NCBI GenBank assembly: GCA_025800395.1 | Contig: JAOXRU010000012.1 | Location: 1 to 64,000, forward strand | Origin: Flavobacteriaceae bacterium | GTDB lineage: Bacteria; Bacteroidota; Bacteroidia; Flavobacteriales; Flavobacteriaceae | Length of the DNA stretch: 64,000 nt | Direction: 5' to 3' | Shown: positions 1 to 7,209 of the stretch, one piece after another | How the letters are laid out: each line of letters opens with the position of its first letter | Numbering within the stretch: the stretch's first letter is position 1 | Position numbers and translations under genes: made by a program | The notes under the pieces: generated by a model | Database searches by the model: none | What the model saw: only the letters and a program-made list of their open reading frames with translations | What the model was told of the DNA's origin: nothing

Positions 1-88
1 AGATACTTTTTCCTATATTGAAATATGGAAAACTCTAGGCGATTGCTTAACTAATAAAAGAGTTTTATTGTCCTAACGATGGGGGGAA

Positions 89-217
89 TTATACTTCTAT
101 ATCATAGTTGGCTTTTTCTTCTTTAGACATAGTGTTATAGCCTGCGATGAGGTTGTACATTTTTCCAAAGTGTATTAAAGCACCAATAAAAATTAGAATG
201 ACTGCTGCTAGTATCAT
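89..217 (-). CDS. Short DUF3784-like membrane protein, possibly truncated
   Basis: A 42-residue frame starting at the ATG complementary to 215-217 encodes one hydrophobic helix (about residues 1-16) followed by NLIAGYNTMSKEEKANYDIE, which is very like the conserved core of DUF3784 small membrane proteins. Family members are usually about 100 residues with a second and third helix after this motif; here a TAA follows at once. Either this is a genuine short form or the 3' half was lost by mutation. No function is known for the family. Transcription would run out of the left edge, away from the acetyltransferase gene. Confidence 0.45.
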   Translation of the reverse strand: MILAAVILIFIGALIHFGKMYNLIAGYNTMSKEEKANYDIEV

Positions 218-337
218 ATCTAAAAGAGTTTGTAGTAAAAATACAAATTTAAAAAGCAATCTAAATTTAAGAGTTAAACAAATCGCATATTGTAGTTTTC
301 ATGGCTTTTTCTTATATTAGATAGCTTAAATAGGGAT

Positions 338-853
338 ATGATTCAGATACAACGCGCTACCAAAAAAGATGCTAGGGCTATTGCCCTATTAGGGAGAATA
401 ACTTTTAACGAAACTTTCGGACACTTGTTTCGAAATAAGCAAGACTTGCGCGATTATTGTGAGCGTACTTTCTCGGTAAATAAAATTGCAAAGGGAATTA
501 CCAAGGAAGAAAACCTTTTTTGGCTAGCCACTGTAGATGCTTTGCCAGTAGGGTATGCCAAACTTAAATTAGATATGCCTTCCGAATTTCTTGCCGAAGA
601 CAAAGTTTGTCAGTTGCAAAAGATATATGTGCTACAAGATTTCCTCTCTCGTAAAATTGGCTGGAAGTTGCAATTCGCTCTTGTGCAGCAAGCCAAGCAA
701 TTAGGGTTTGCCCATATTTGGTTATCGGTACTGCATTCCAATACCCGTGCCATTGGTTTTTATAAACAAAATGGTTTTAAAGCCATAGGCAAACATAACT
801 ATAGTATTGGGCAAGAAGGTTTTGAGTTTGTAGCCATGGCAAAAAGACTATAA
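338..853 (+). CDS. GNAT family N-acetyltransferase
   Basis: A 171-residue cytoplasmic protein with the GNAT fold. The acetyl-CoA binding motif A is seen as QKIYVLQDFLSRKIGWK (about residues 94-110), where the RKIGWK loop would hold the CoA pyrophosphate. Motif B is NTRAIGFYKQNGF (135-147), typical of the RimI/PaiA-like branch. It is expected to move an acetyl group from acetyl-CoA to an amine, but the substrate cannot be told from sequence. The start is supported by the immediate IQIQRATKKDA beta strand that opens most GNAT proteins. The gene stands alone; a weak TATATTAG box lies just upstream. The family call is secure, the substrate unknown. Confidence 0.85.
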   Translation: MIQIQRATKKDARAIALLGRITFNETFGHLFRNKQDLRDYCERTFSVNKIAKGITKEENLFWLATVDALPVGYAKLKLDMPSEFLAEDKVCQLQKIYVLQDFLSRKIGWKLQFALVQQAKQLGFAHIWLSVLHSNTRAIGFYKQNGFKAIGKHNYSIGQEGFEFVAMAKRL

Positions 854-890
854 AGGTCTCGAACTTTGTCTTTTTACTTTTAAAATCTGG

Positions 891-948
891 TTCCCGCACG
901 AATCCTTTCGTGTGGTGGGGTTCCCCCACGAATCCTTTCGTGTGCTGG
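891..948. repeat. Tandem pair of 28-bp hairpin units
   Basis: Two near-identical units (891-918 and 921-948) follow the acetyltransferase stop. Each contains CACGAA-tcct-TTCGTG, a 6-bp perfect stem with a 4-base loop. The units differ at only two positions and sit on a 30-bp period. They could act as a transcription end or RNA-stabilising structure for the acetyltransferase gene. Confidence 0.6.
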
Positions 949-993
949 TATTTTATATTCATTTAGCTATAAAGAAAAACAGCATCTATTTCT

Positions 994-1024
994 TTTAAGG
1001 GCATTTCAAAATAGAAATGGTATA
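994..1024. repeat. Dispersed 'aaatggtat' element, single arm
   Basis: This 31-bp stretch reads from tttaagggcat to aaatggtata and matches the complement of the left arm of the palindromic element at 56462-56539 at 29 of 31 positions. A weaker copy lies at 21061-21085. Copies sit only between genes, as expected for a small dispersed repeat. Confidence 0.5.
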
Positions 1025-1226
1025 AAACCCCAACTAGCAGAACGATTTTTTTTAGATAAGATATCATGGTATAGAAGTAGGAGTTTTTACTCATAAAAAA
1101 TAGTTGAGAGCCCAAAATTATGATCTCCAAAAATGGCAATTGTTTCTTAAAAATCTTTAGTTTTAGTAATTGATGTTTGTGCAGAGAGAAGGGCAATTCG
1201 CTCACCTCTCCTGGCACACGACTACA

Positions 1227-2042
1227 TCACACCGCCACATCATATTCTCTTAGGGCATCATTTAGGGAAGTCTTTTTATTGGTGCTTTCTTTTCGTTGTC
1301 CGATAATAAGTGCACAAGGAACATTGTAGTTTCCAGCTGCAAACTCCTTGGTGTAACTACCTGGTATCACTACCGAACGGGCAGGAACCCTACCTTTGTA
1401 TTCCACTGGTTCTGCACCTGTAACATCTATAATCTTGGTACTGGCCGTAAGTACCACATTGGCACCCAATACCGCTTCGCGCTCTACACGCACGCCCTCT
1501 ACCACTATACAGCGCGATCCTATAAAAGCATTATCTTCTATAATCACCGGTGCGGCTTGTAGGGGCTCTAAAACTCCACCTATACCCACACCACCACTAA
1601 GGTGAACATGCTTGCCAATCTGCGCACAGCTACCTACCGTTGCCCAGGTGTCTACCATAGTGCCTTCATCTACATAAGCACCTATGTTTACGTAAGAAGG
1701 CATTAGAATCGTACCAGCAGAGATATACGCACCATGACGCGCTACGGCATTGGGCACTACACGTATACCTGCTGCCTCATATCCTCGCTTCAGCGGAATT
1801 TTATCGTGATATTCAAAAATACCTGCCTCCAAGGTTTCCATTTTCTGTATAGGGAAATACAAAACCACGGCTTTCTTTACCCATTCGTTTACTTGCCAGC
1901 CGTTTTCTGTTGGTTCGGCTACACGTAGTTCTCCTTTATCTAAGGCTGTTACTACAGAGCGTATCGCATCTTGAATCTTAGCTTCCTTCAGTAGTTCTCT
2001 GTTCTCCCAGGCTTGCTCGATCGTTGTTTGCACGGTATTCAT
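1227..2042 (-). CDS. dapD: 2,3,4,5-tetrahydropyridine-2,6-dicarboxylate N-succinyltransferase
   Basis: DapD transfers a succinyl group from succinyl-CoA to tetrahydrodipicolinate in the succinylase branch of lysine and diaminopimelate synthesis. The 271-residue protein has the expected helical N-terminal part (about 1-95) and then a left-handed beta-helix made of imperfect hexapeptides, including NIGAYVDEGTMVDTWATVG and SGGVGIGGVLEP, which are diagnostic for DapD. Length equals the family norm when the ATG at 2042 is used; an ATG 15 bases upstream is also in frame but would add a non-conserved pentapeptide. It is transcribed divergently from the ruvX-def operon. Cytoplasmic, active as a trimer in characterised homologues. 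Confidence 0.95.
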   Translation of the reverse strand: MNTVQTTIEQAWENRELLKEAKIQDAIRSVVTALDKGELRVAEPTENGWQVNEWVKKAVVLYFPIQKMETLEAGIFEYHDKIPLKRGYEAAGIRVVPNAVARHGAYISAGTILMPSYVNIGAYVDEGTMVDTWATVGSCAQIGKHVHLSGGVGIGGVLEPLQAAPVIIEDNAFIGSRCIVVEGVRVEREAVLGANVVLTASTKIIDVTGAEPVEYKGRVPARSVVIPGSYTKEFAAGNYNVPCALIIGQRKESTNKKTSLNDALREYDVAV

Positions 2043-2423
2043 ATGATTTGTTGTCATTAGGGTGCTTCTCTTCGGTTTCTTGAAGCATTATTTATAACTG
2101 TAAAAAAACTACAAAAGTTTTAGATACACAAGTTTTTTGTTCGTCCAATATATATTATATCGTTGGTATACAGAGCAATATATGGTCGTGCTTACTCAAA
2201 TATCACAAAATTCATTCATTTTGATGCTTATGTATTTGGTACCTATGGTTTGTGTCTATTATTTGTATCGATTTCTATTTTATTTAGTTTCAATTGTTGG
2301 CTTATTATGAAGACGTTCAGATGTTGTCCTCGAATGGAGTCTTTTGGGCAAAGCGGATTATTTTGCCTATTCCAAATTGCTTTCTCCTTTCTTTTCGGTA
2401 TTTTTGCCAAAAAACGAGTAGGA
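2043..2423. other. Divergent intergenic region dapD / ruvX
   Basis: The frame of ruvX stays open upstream to 2163, but that stretch encodes low-quality Phe/Ile/Cys-rich sequence absent from RuvX proteins, and the promoter at 2377-2406 lies inside it. It is therefore read as untranslated upstream DNA holding the promoters of both divergent units. Confidence 0.6.
2377..2406 (+). promoter_or_regulatory. Bacteroidota-type promoter of ruvX-def
   Basis: TTG at 2377-2379, a 19-bp spacer, then TATTTTTG at 2399-2406. This is a full match to the TTG-N19-TAnnTTTG pattern of the Bacteroidota primary sigma factor. Transcription would begin near 2412, just before the ATG at 2424, and rules out starts further upstream. 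Confidence 0.75.
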
Positions 2424-2834
2424 ATGCAGAAGATCATTGCCTTGGATTTTGGATTGAAGCGCACGGGAATTGCCATTACTGATGCCATGCAAATCATTGC
2501 CTCAGGATTGACCACGGTGGAAACTTCGGATTTGTTGTCGTATTTACAGCAATTGTTTAGTCAAGAGCAAATCGAACTTGTGGTAGTGGGCTTACCCAAG
2601 CAGATGGACAACAGTTTTTCGGAAAGTGAAACGCATATTCAAGCCTTTTTAAAGAAATTTGCCAAACAATTTCCAACAATTTCGATCACTCGTATAGACG
2701 AACGTTTTACTAGTAAAATGGCTAGTGCAGCTATGGTAGCTAGCGGCATGAAAAAGAAAAAACGACAAGAAAAAGGAATGGTAGACCAAATAAGTGCTAC
2801 CATTATATTGCAAACATATTTAGACGCAAAATAG
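2424..2834 (+). CDS. ruvX: Putative pre-16S rRNA nuclease / Holliday junction resolvase-like RuvX (YqgF)
   Basis: The 136-residue protein has the RNase H-like fold of YqgF/RuvX. Conserved acidic sites are visible: IALDFGLKRTGIA at the N-terminus (Asp8), GLPKQMDNS around 56-64, IDERFTS (91-97) and VDQISATIIL near the C-terminus (Asp121). The family processes the 5' end of pre-16S rRNA in E. coli; the older name is Holliday junction resolvase. The start at 2424 gives the family length (about 138 residues) and lies 18 bases after the -7 box. It is followed after 6 bp by def, so the two are co-transcribed. Confidence 0.92.
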   Translation: MQKIIALDFGLKRTGIAITDAMQIIASGLTTVETSDLLSYLQQLFSQEQIELVVVGLPKQMDNSFSESETHIQAFLKKFAKQFPTISITRIDERFTSKMASAAMVASGMKKKKRQEKGMVDQISATIILQTYLDAK

Positions 2835-2840
2835 CAACAA

Positions 2841-3431
2841 ATGATATTACCAATAATAGCATACGGAGATCCGGTACTAAGAAAAGAAGGGGAAGATATA
2901 GATGCGCAATATCCAAATTTGGAAGCCTTACTTGCCAATATGTGGGAGACCATGTACAACGCCTATGGGGTGGGCCTAGCAGCACCACAAATAGGAAAAG
3001 CTATTAGAATATTTTTGGTGGATACCACGCCTTTTGCAGACGATCCAGATTTGAGCCCAGAAGAACAAGAACAGCTAAAAGGCTTTAAAAAGGTGTTTAT
3101 CAATGCCGAAATAATAGCAGAAGAAGGGCAGGAATGGGCCTTTAACGAAGGTTGCCTGAGTATACCAGATGTGCGCGAGGATGTAAAACGCCATCCGCAA
3201 ATTACCATTCGCTACCAAGATGAAAACTTTGAGGAATACACAGAAACCTATGACGGACTTATAGCACGCGTAATTCAGCACGAATACGACCATATAGAAG
3301 GGGTGTTATTTACCGATTATTTGTCACCCTTGAAAAAACGGCTAATAAAAGGTAGATTAAAGAAAATATCAGATGGAAAAATAAATGTAGATTATAAAAT
3401 GCGCTTTCCGAATCTAAAGAAAAAACGATAG
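2841..3431 (+). CDS. def: Peptide deformylase
   Basis: Removes the formyl group from the initiator methionine of new proteins, using a bound metal (usually Fe2+). All three signature motifs are present in the 196-residue protein: GVGLAAPQ (43-50), EGCLS (103-107, Cys is a metal ligand) and HEYDH (147-151, two His ligands and the catalytic Glu). Length and the MILPIIAYGDPVLR start are typical of Bacteroidota type I/III enzymes. It is the second gene of the ruvX-def-DUF5606 operon, an arrangement common in flavobacteria. Confidence 0.97.
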   Translation: MILPIIAYGDPVLRKEGEDIDAQYPNLEALLANMWETMYNAYGVGLAAPQIGKAIRIFLVDTTPFADDPDLSPEEQEQLKGFKKVFINAEIIAEEGQEWAFNEGCLSIPDVREDVKRHPQITIRYQDENFEEYTETYDGLIARVIQHEYDHIEGVLFTDYLSPLKKRLIKGRLKKISDGKINVDYKMRFPNLKKKR

Positions 3432-3477
3432 GTTTTTTAAACGAAAAGAATATATTTGCCAGCAGAAAAATACAGCT

Positions 3478-3936
3478 ATGGACATTGACAAGATATTAGC
3501 AATAGGAGGAAAACCTGGACTGTACGAGCTAAAAGCCCAAACCAGAGGTGGTTTTGTAGCACAGTCCTTAAAAGACGGAAAAAAGATAAGTGTAAGCATT
3601 CGCCATCAGGTAAGTTTATTATCCGAGATAGCGGTGTATACCCTCACCCAAGAATTGCCACTACGCGAAGTGTTTCAGAAAATAAAAGAGAAAGAAAACG
3701 GCCAAAAAACGGCTATTAGCCATAAGGCGCCAAAGATAGAATTGGAAGAATTTTTCTTTGAAGTATTACCAGATTACGATGAGGACAGGGTGTATGCCTC
3801 AGACATCAAGAAAATAGTACAGTGGTATAACTTGCTTATAGACTACGGACTAACCAATTTTGTAGCAGAAGAAGAAACTACTGAAGGCCAAGAGGCACCA
3901 GAGGTCCAAGATACTACCCAAGAAGAGGAAGCCTAA
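3478..3936 (+). CDS. DUF5606 domain protein
   Basis: A 152-residue protein conserved in Bacteroidota and of unknown role. The N-terminal half (MDIDKILAIGGKPGLYELKA, then a beta-rich stretch up to about residue 60) is the diagnostic DUF5606 core. The middle contains a helical piece ending in FVAEEE, and the last 25 residues are acidic and low-complexity. It lies 46 bp downstream of def and ends the operon; a strong hairpin follows at 3961-4003. The steady pairing with def suggests a role linked to translation or protein maturation, but this is inference only. Confidence 0.8.
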   Translation: MDIDKILAIGGKPGLYELKAQTRGGFVAQSLKDGKKISVSIRHQVSLLSEIAVYTLTQELPLREVFQKIKEKENGQKTAISHKAPKIELEEFFFEVLPDYDEDRVYASDIKKIVQWYNLLIDYGLTNFVAEEETTEGQEAPEVQDTTQEEEA

Positions 3937-3960
3937 AAAAAATATACACTATTATGGCGT

Positions 3961-4003
3961 GTACTAGATTAGCGGCGCAAGGCTTTGCACCACTAATCTA
4001 GCA
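3961..4003 (+). terminator. Long imperfect hairpin after the def operon
   Basis: CTAGATTAG at 3964-3972 pairs with CTAATCTAG at 3993-4001, and the pairing continues inward with G-U or mismatched positions to give a stem of about 20 bp. There is no T-run, so it could be a repeat structure or RNA stabiliser rather than a classical terminator. Confidence 0.45.
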
Positions 4004-4020
4004 CCAGGCTATTCGCTTGT

Positions 4021-4146
4021 AGTTTTGCCCTAGCCAAAAAGTACGCTAGCTGTACGTGGGCTTCCTGCCGGTCGCCTCCGCCAGCAAGCATCCCTAATTT
4101 GGCTATCGCAAAAGCTATCACTACTATCCTTCACGCACTTTTGAAC
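4021..4146. repeat. Dispersed hairpin-ended repeat, copy 1
   Basis: The core at 4051-4080 (tgtacgtgggct through ggtcgcctccg) is nearly identical to 54784-54813, and similarity extends about 50 bases on each side. The ends form arms: TTTTGC...AGCC (4023-4035) and GGCT...GCAAAA (4101-4113). It lies between genes. No protein is encoded; a 60-residue frame across it is considered spurious. Confidence 0.6.
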
Positions 4147-4270
4147 AAGCTTTATTATATAGCATATTTTAACTGATTTCATATAACACAACCAACTTTT
4201 TATTGTTCCCAAGAGCTTTTTTTTTCGTAAATTGTGGACTTTCTAGAAGCAAGCGTCTATAGATAACACT

Positions 4271-4798
4271 ATGGCACAAAGAAGACTTATGATATTTGAA
4301 ACTACAACCCAACAGTTAAGAAGTTTACATACAGTAATAGACCAAATACCTCCAGCGGATTTATGCAAGCCGCTACCGGTGTTAAGTGGTTCTAGCGTGG
4401 GTATGCACGTTCGCCATATACTAGAATTTTACATATGTCTCACCGAAGGTTTTGAAACAGGAATGGTAGATTATGATAAAAGAGCCCGTAAAATGGAGTT
4501 AGAAACCAAGCCAGAAATCATTAAAGAATGTATAATCAACCTAACAGCCTTTGTAGCCAATAAACCAGCCAATAAACCCCTAGAACTGCACGCAGACTAT
4601 GGCTCTGTGCAGGAACCAAGACCTGTAAAAACTCCAACTAGCCTACATAGAGAGTTGTTGTACAATATAGAACATGGTGTGCACCATATGGCATTAATTA
4701 AAATTGGCTTGCAGCATTTAGACTGTAAAGTAAAAACAGAATCTGGATTTGGGGTAGCTTCCTCTACCATCAGAAATCAGAAGATATGTGCACAGTAA
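4271..4798 (+). CDS. DinB-like four-helix metal-binding protein
   Basis: A 175-residue protein of the DinB/YfiT superfamily, whose members are four-helix bundles that bind a divalent metal through three histidines and often act as thiol-dependent transferases. The expected ligands are visible: MHVRHILEF (His46/His49) on helix 2 and EHGVHHMALI (His135, His138, His139) on helix 4. Substrate unknown. An internal ATG at residue 7 is an alternative start. Its 3' end overlaps the following NRDE gene by 13 bases, so the two are translationally coupled and probably share a task. Confidence 0.75.
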   Translation: MAQRRLMIFETTTQQLRSLHTVIDQIPPADLCKPLPVLSGSSVGMHVRHILEFYICLTEGFETGMVDYDKRARKMELETKPEIIKECIINLTAFVANKPANKPLELHADYGSVQEPRPVKTPTSLHRELLYNIEHGVHHMALIKIGLQHLDCKVKTESGFGVASSTIRNQKICAQ

Positions 4799-5436
4799 GT
4801 TTTGTTCCTTTAGAAAATGGAGGATATGTATTTACTTCCAATAGAGATGAAAGTCCGCTTAGAAAAACCTTAGCACCAAAGCAATTAATGACTGCAAGGC
4901 AAACCTCAATTTGGGCGCCAGTAGATGCTAGTGCTGGCGGCTCTTGGATTGCTACAGACAAATACAATAGAATAGTCTGCTTGCTAAATGGCGGCTTTGA
5001 GAAACATATGCGTGTTTTGCCATACCGCAAAAGTAGAGGCAAGGTGGTTATAGAGGCTTTTGATGCACCGGACTTTAGTGCCTACATACAAGAACTAGAT
5101 TTGGAGGGTATAGAACCTTTTACCCTTATTTTGGTAGATACCCATTTACAAGAATTGGTTTGGGATGGTGTCAAAAAATATATAAGGGTATTATCTATGC
5201 ATGTTCCTCATTTATGGTCATCTGCTACTTTGTATACCAGAGAAGAACACAAAATAAAGAAAAACTATTTTTTGCAACAATTAGAACAAGGGCAAAGCAT
5301 CGATAATGTGTTTTCTATACACGGTGGGCTAACAGAAACGCCATTTATTTTAGAAAAAACTGTGGTTCGCACGGTAAGTATCACACAGTTAGTGCGCAAA
5401 AACAAGCAGATCTCACTGCAGTATGTGACTCGCTAA
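4786..5436 (+). CDS. NRDE family (TANGO2-like) protein
   Basis: This 216-residue protein begins MCTVSF and carries SNRDES at 18-23, the two hallmarks of the NRDE/TANGO2 family. These are predicted N-terminal nucleophile (Ntn) hydrolase-fold proteins, with Cys2 exposed after methionine removal. GGSWIA (about 51-56) is another conserved block. The biochemical activity is unsettled; eukaryotic TANGO2 is linked to acyl-CoA or heme handling. It overlaps the DinB-like gene, which suggests a joint function. At 216 residues it is a little shorter than many members, but all N-terminal motifs are intact. Confidence 0.8.
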   Translation: MCTVSFVPLENGGYVFTSNRDESPLRKTLAPKQLMTARQTSIWAPVDASAGGSWIATDKYNRIVCLLNGGFEKHMRVLPYRKSRGKVVIEAFDAPDFSAYIQELDLEGIEPFTLILVDTHLQELVWDGVKKYIRVLSMHVPHLWSSATLYTREEHKIKKNYFLQQLEQGQSIDNVFSIHGGLTETPFILEKTVVRTVSITQLVRKNKQISLQYVTR

Positions 5437-5481
5437 ATAAACCCATGCCAAAGTGTAAATTGGGCACTTCCTAAACCTAGT

Positions 5482-5716
5482 ATGATGAAAACTGTCTACC
5501 AGACCTATGCTAAAGGCATAGCGGCCTTTGTGGTTGCGCTTATTTTGTTAAAATACCTTTTTATTTAGGGTAGAAAGAATAGGAGGGTTAATTGCTTCTT
5601 ATGTAGTGGTTTTGGGTATAGCAGTACAAAACAATGACGGAAGCATGTTCGCTTTAGCGGTAATTACACTTTTATGTAGTATTTTCGTAATGTTTAAAGC
5701 TGCAAAGAAAAGCTAA
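5482..5716 (+). pseudogene. Small two-helix membrane protein split by a frameshift
   Basis: The first part (ATG at 5482 or 5485, stop TAG at 5566-5568) encodes a single helix ending ALILLKYLFI. Directly after it, in another frame open from 5552 to the TAA at 5714-5716, comes VERIGGLIASYVVLGIAVQ and a further hydrophobic helix ending MFKAAKKS. Joined, they make a coherent protein of about 75 residues with two to three helices, so a one-base change near the T-rich run at 5556-5566 has probably broken the gene. Two overlapping tiny genes or a programmed frameshift are alternatives. The 3' part abuts the next gene's GTG start directly. Confidence 0.5.
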
Positions 5717-6760
5717 GTGAGTATACAGCAATCGTCTTGGTATATTAAAAGTGCAAGTTGGGAGTATTGGCCTTCTTGGGTATTGTATATTCCTGTGTAT
5801 ATTCAGCATCTTTGGTTAAGTATAAAAGCAGGTAATTTGTTTTTCTTTTTACGAACAAACCCAGGTATAGATGGTTTTATATTGAGCGATAGCAAATTTG
5901 AAACACTCAAAATGGTTCCTACTCACTTTTTACCCAAAACCAAATATATTGCACCTAAAGAGAATCCCCTAGCTGCAATAAATTATCTAGAGCAAGAGCA
6001 AATCACCTATCCCGTGATTTTGAAACCAGATATAGGTTTTCGTGGACTTTTGGTGCAAAAAATAGAAAATAAATCCGCTTTGGTTATTGCCATACAAAAA
6101 CTCAAAGTACCGCATTTATTACAGGAATATGTCCCTTATTCCGAAGAATTGGGTGTGTTTTATTATCGCTATCCCGGACAGAAAGAAGGGGTGGTTTCCA
6201 GCCTAACCCTCAAAGAGTTTTTGAGTGTGAAAGGAAATGGAATGCATACCTTAAAAGAATTGGTTAGCCGCAATCCTCGGGCGATTTTACAAACGGAATC
6301 CATACAAAAACGCTTTCCCGATCATTGGAATCATGTGTTGGTAAAAGATCAGGTGTTGGAACTCGAAAGTATTGGTAACCACAATAGGGGAACAAAATTT
6401 ATAAATGGGAATCATTTGATCTCTGAAGCTCTAAGATTGCGATTTGACCATTTGACCGCTCAAATGGATGGTTTTTATTTTGGTCGTTTTGATATACGCA
6501 CTCGTTCTTTAGATTCTTTAGAAAAAGGGATTGATTTTAAGATTCTAGAAATTAATGGTGTTGGGGGAGAGCCTACCCATATATACGATCCGGATTATTC
6601 TTTATTAAAGGCGTGGGCTACGATACTAAAATATTGGCGGATAACCGCTGTCATAGCAAAAAAAAATATGCAGCAAGGTAGCAGTAAACCGAGCTTTAAA
6701 GAGGCCTATAAAAAATGGGCAGATTTTAGAGCCTACAAAAAGATGGCTTTCGAAAAATAA
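5717..6760 (+). CDS. ATP-grasp domain protein (D-Ala-D-Ala ligase-like)
   Basis: A 347-residue protein with an ATP-grasp core. PVILKPDIGFRG (99-110) supplies the ATP-binding lysine (Lys103) and its loop; LQEYVPYSEELGVFYYRYPG follows as the hinge and second beta strand; KILEINGVGGEPTHIYDP (near residue 275) holds the Glu/Asn metal ligands. The family joins a carboxylate to an amine, thiol or similar group by way of an acyl phosphate. Such flavobacterial genes are often labelled D-alanine-D-alanine ligase, but the N-terminal region (SWEYWP...) differs from true Ddl, so the substrate is unknown. The start is GTG at 5717, directly after the preceding stop. Confidence 0.75.
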   Translation: MSIQQSSWYIKSASWEYWPSWVLYIPVYIQHLWLSIKAGNLFFFLRTNPGIDGFILSDSKFETLKMVPTHFLPKTKYIAPKENPLAAINYLEQEQITYPVILKPDIGFRGLLVQKIENKSALVIAIQKLKVPHLLQEYVPYSEELGVFYYRYPGQKEGVVSSLTLKEFLSVKGNGMHTLKELVSRNPRAILQTESIQKRFPDHWNHVLVKDQVLELESIGNHNRGTKFINGNHLISEALRLRFDHLTAQMDGFYFGRFDIRTRSLDSLEKGIDFKILEINGVGGEPTHIYDPDYSLLKAWATILKYWRITAVIAKKNMQQGSSKPSFKEAYKKWADFRAYKKMAFEK

Positions 6761-7209
6761 CTTCAAAAAAAACCAAAAAAAAATCTCGCAGCCTTTTCCT
6801 ATTAATTAACACTTAAATTACTCACTATACCCAAGGATTTTTAAAGATGGTTTTGTCTTTCCTTATACGGCGTTGCGACTTTGCTAACTAAGAATTGCCA
6901 TTCGAAGCCACGCCTAGACCAATAAAATCAAAAATCACTCTGTGTTTAAGGTATATGGAACTCGCGTTAGTTAAATAACTGATGTTATAGAGAGTAAAGA
7001 TAGGTGTTAATTGTAATCTATATTGTTTTTTTATAAAATTGATTTACATGGGGTTAAGTAAATCAAGTTTTTTTATCGGGGGTTTATTTTTGCCTAAAAA
7101 TAGAAGACATAACCTCTATAATAAGGCTTTGTCACTTAGTGTTTCAAAAAAAACGGATGATACTGTGTAATTAAAGATGGCCTAGCAGTATTGTAGAATC
7201 TGTTAGATA
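6761..7209. repeat. Intergenic stretch with a partial MITE-like repeat
   Basis: Positions about 6840-6980 resemble the right half of the element at 31653-31910, sharing the 'ttttgtctttccttat' block, the 'ttcgaagccac-cct-ag' block and a degenerate end (gtatatggaactcgcgtta). The rest is AT-rich without a supported gene. A TTG-containing AT-rich patch near 7025-7090 may hold a promoter, but nothing on the plus strand follows. Confidence 0.55.

Larger units (their letters stand above)
854..1226. other. Intergenic stretch between acetyltransferase and dapD
   Basis: Apart from the tandem hairpins at 891-948 it holds a copy of the short 'aaatggtat' repeat at 994-1024 (29 of 31 bases match the reverse complement of 56461-56491). 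An open frame on the minus strand here reads straight through that repeat and has no recognisable protein features, so no gene is called. Confidence 0.5.

Noticed and set aside
963-1217. 84-codon minus-strand frame between acetyltransferase and dapD
   Set aside because: It reads through the dispersed 'aaatggtat' repeat, has no family features, and its composition is that of non-coding AT-rich DNA.
2163-2423. N-terminal extension of ruvX
   Set aside because: It is not conserved in the family, it is Phe/Cys-rich, and it contains a strong promoter just before the ATG at 2424.
4030-4212. 60-codon minus-strand frame
   Set aside because: It lies within the hairpin-ended dispersed repeat; similarity with 54745-54850 is at the DNA level only.
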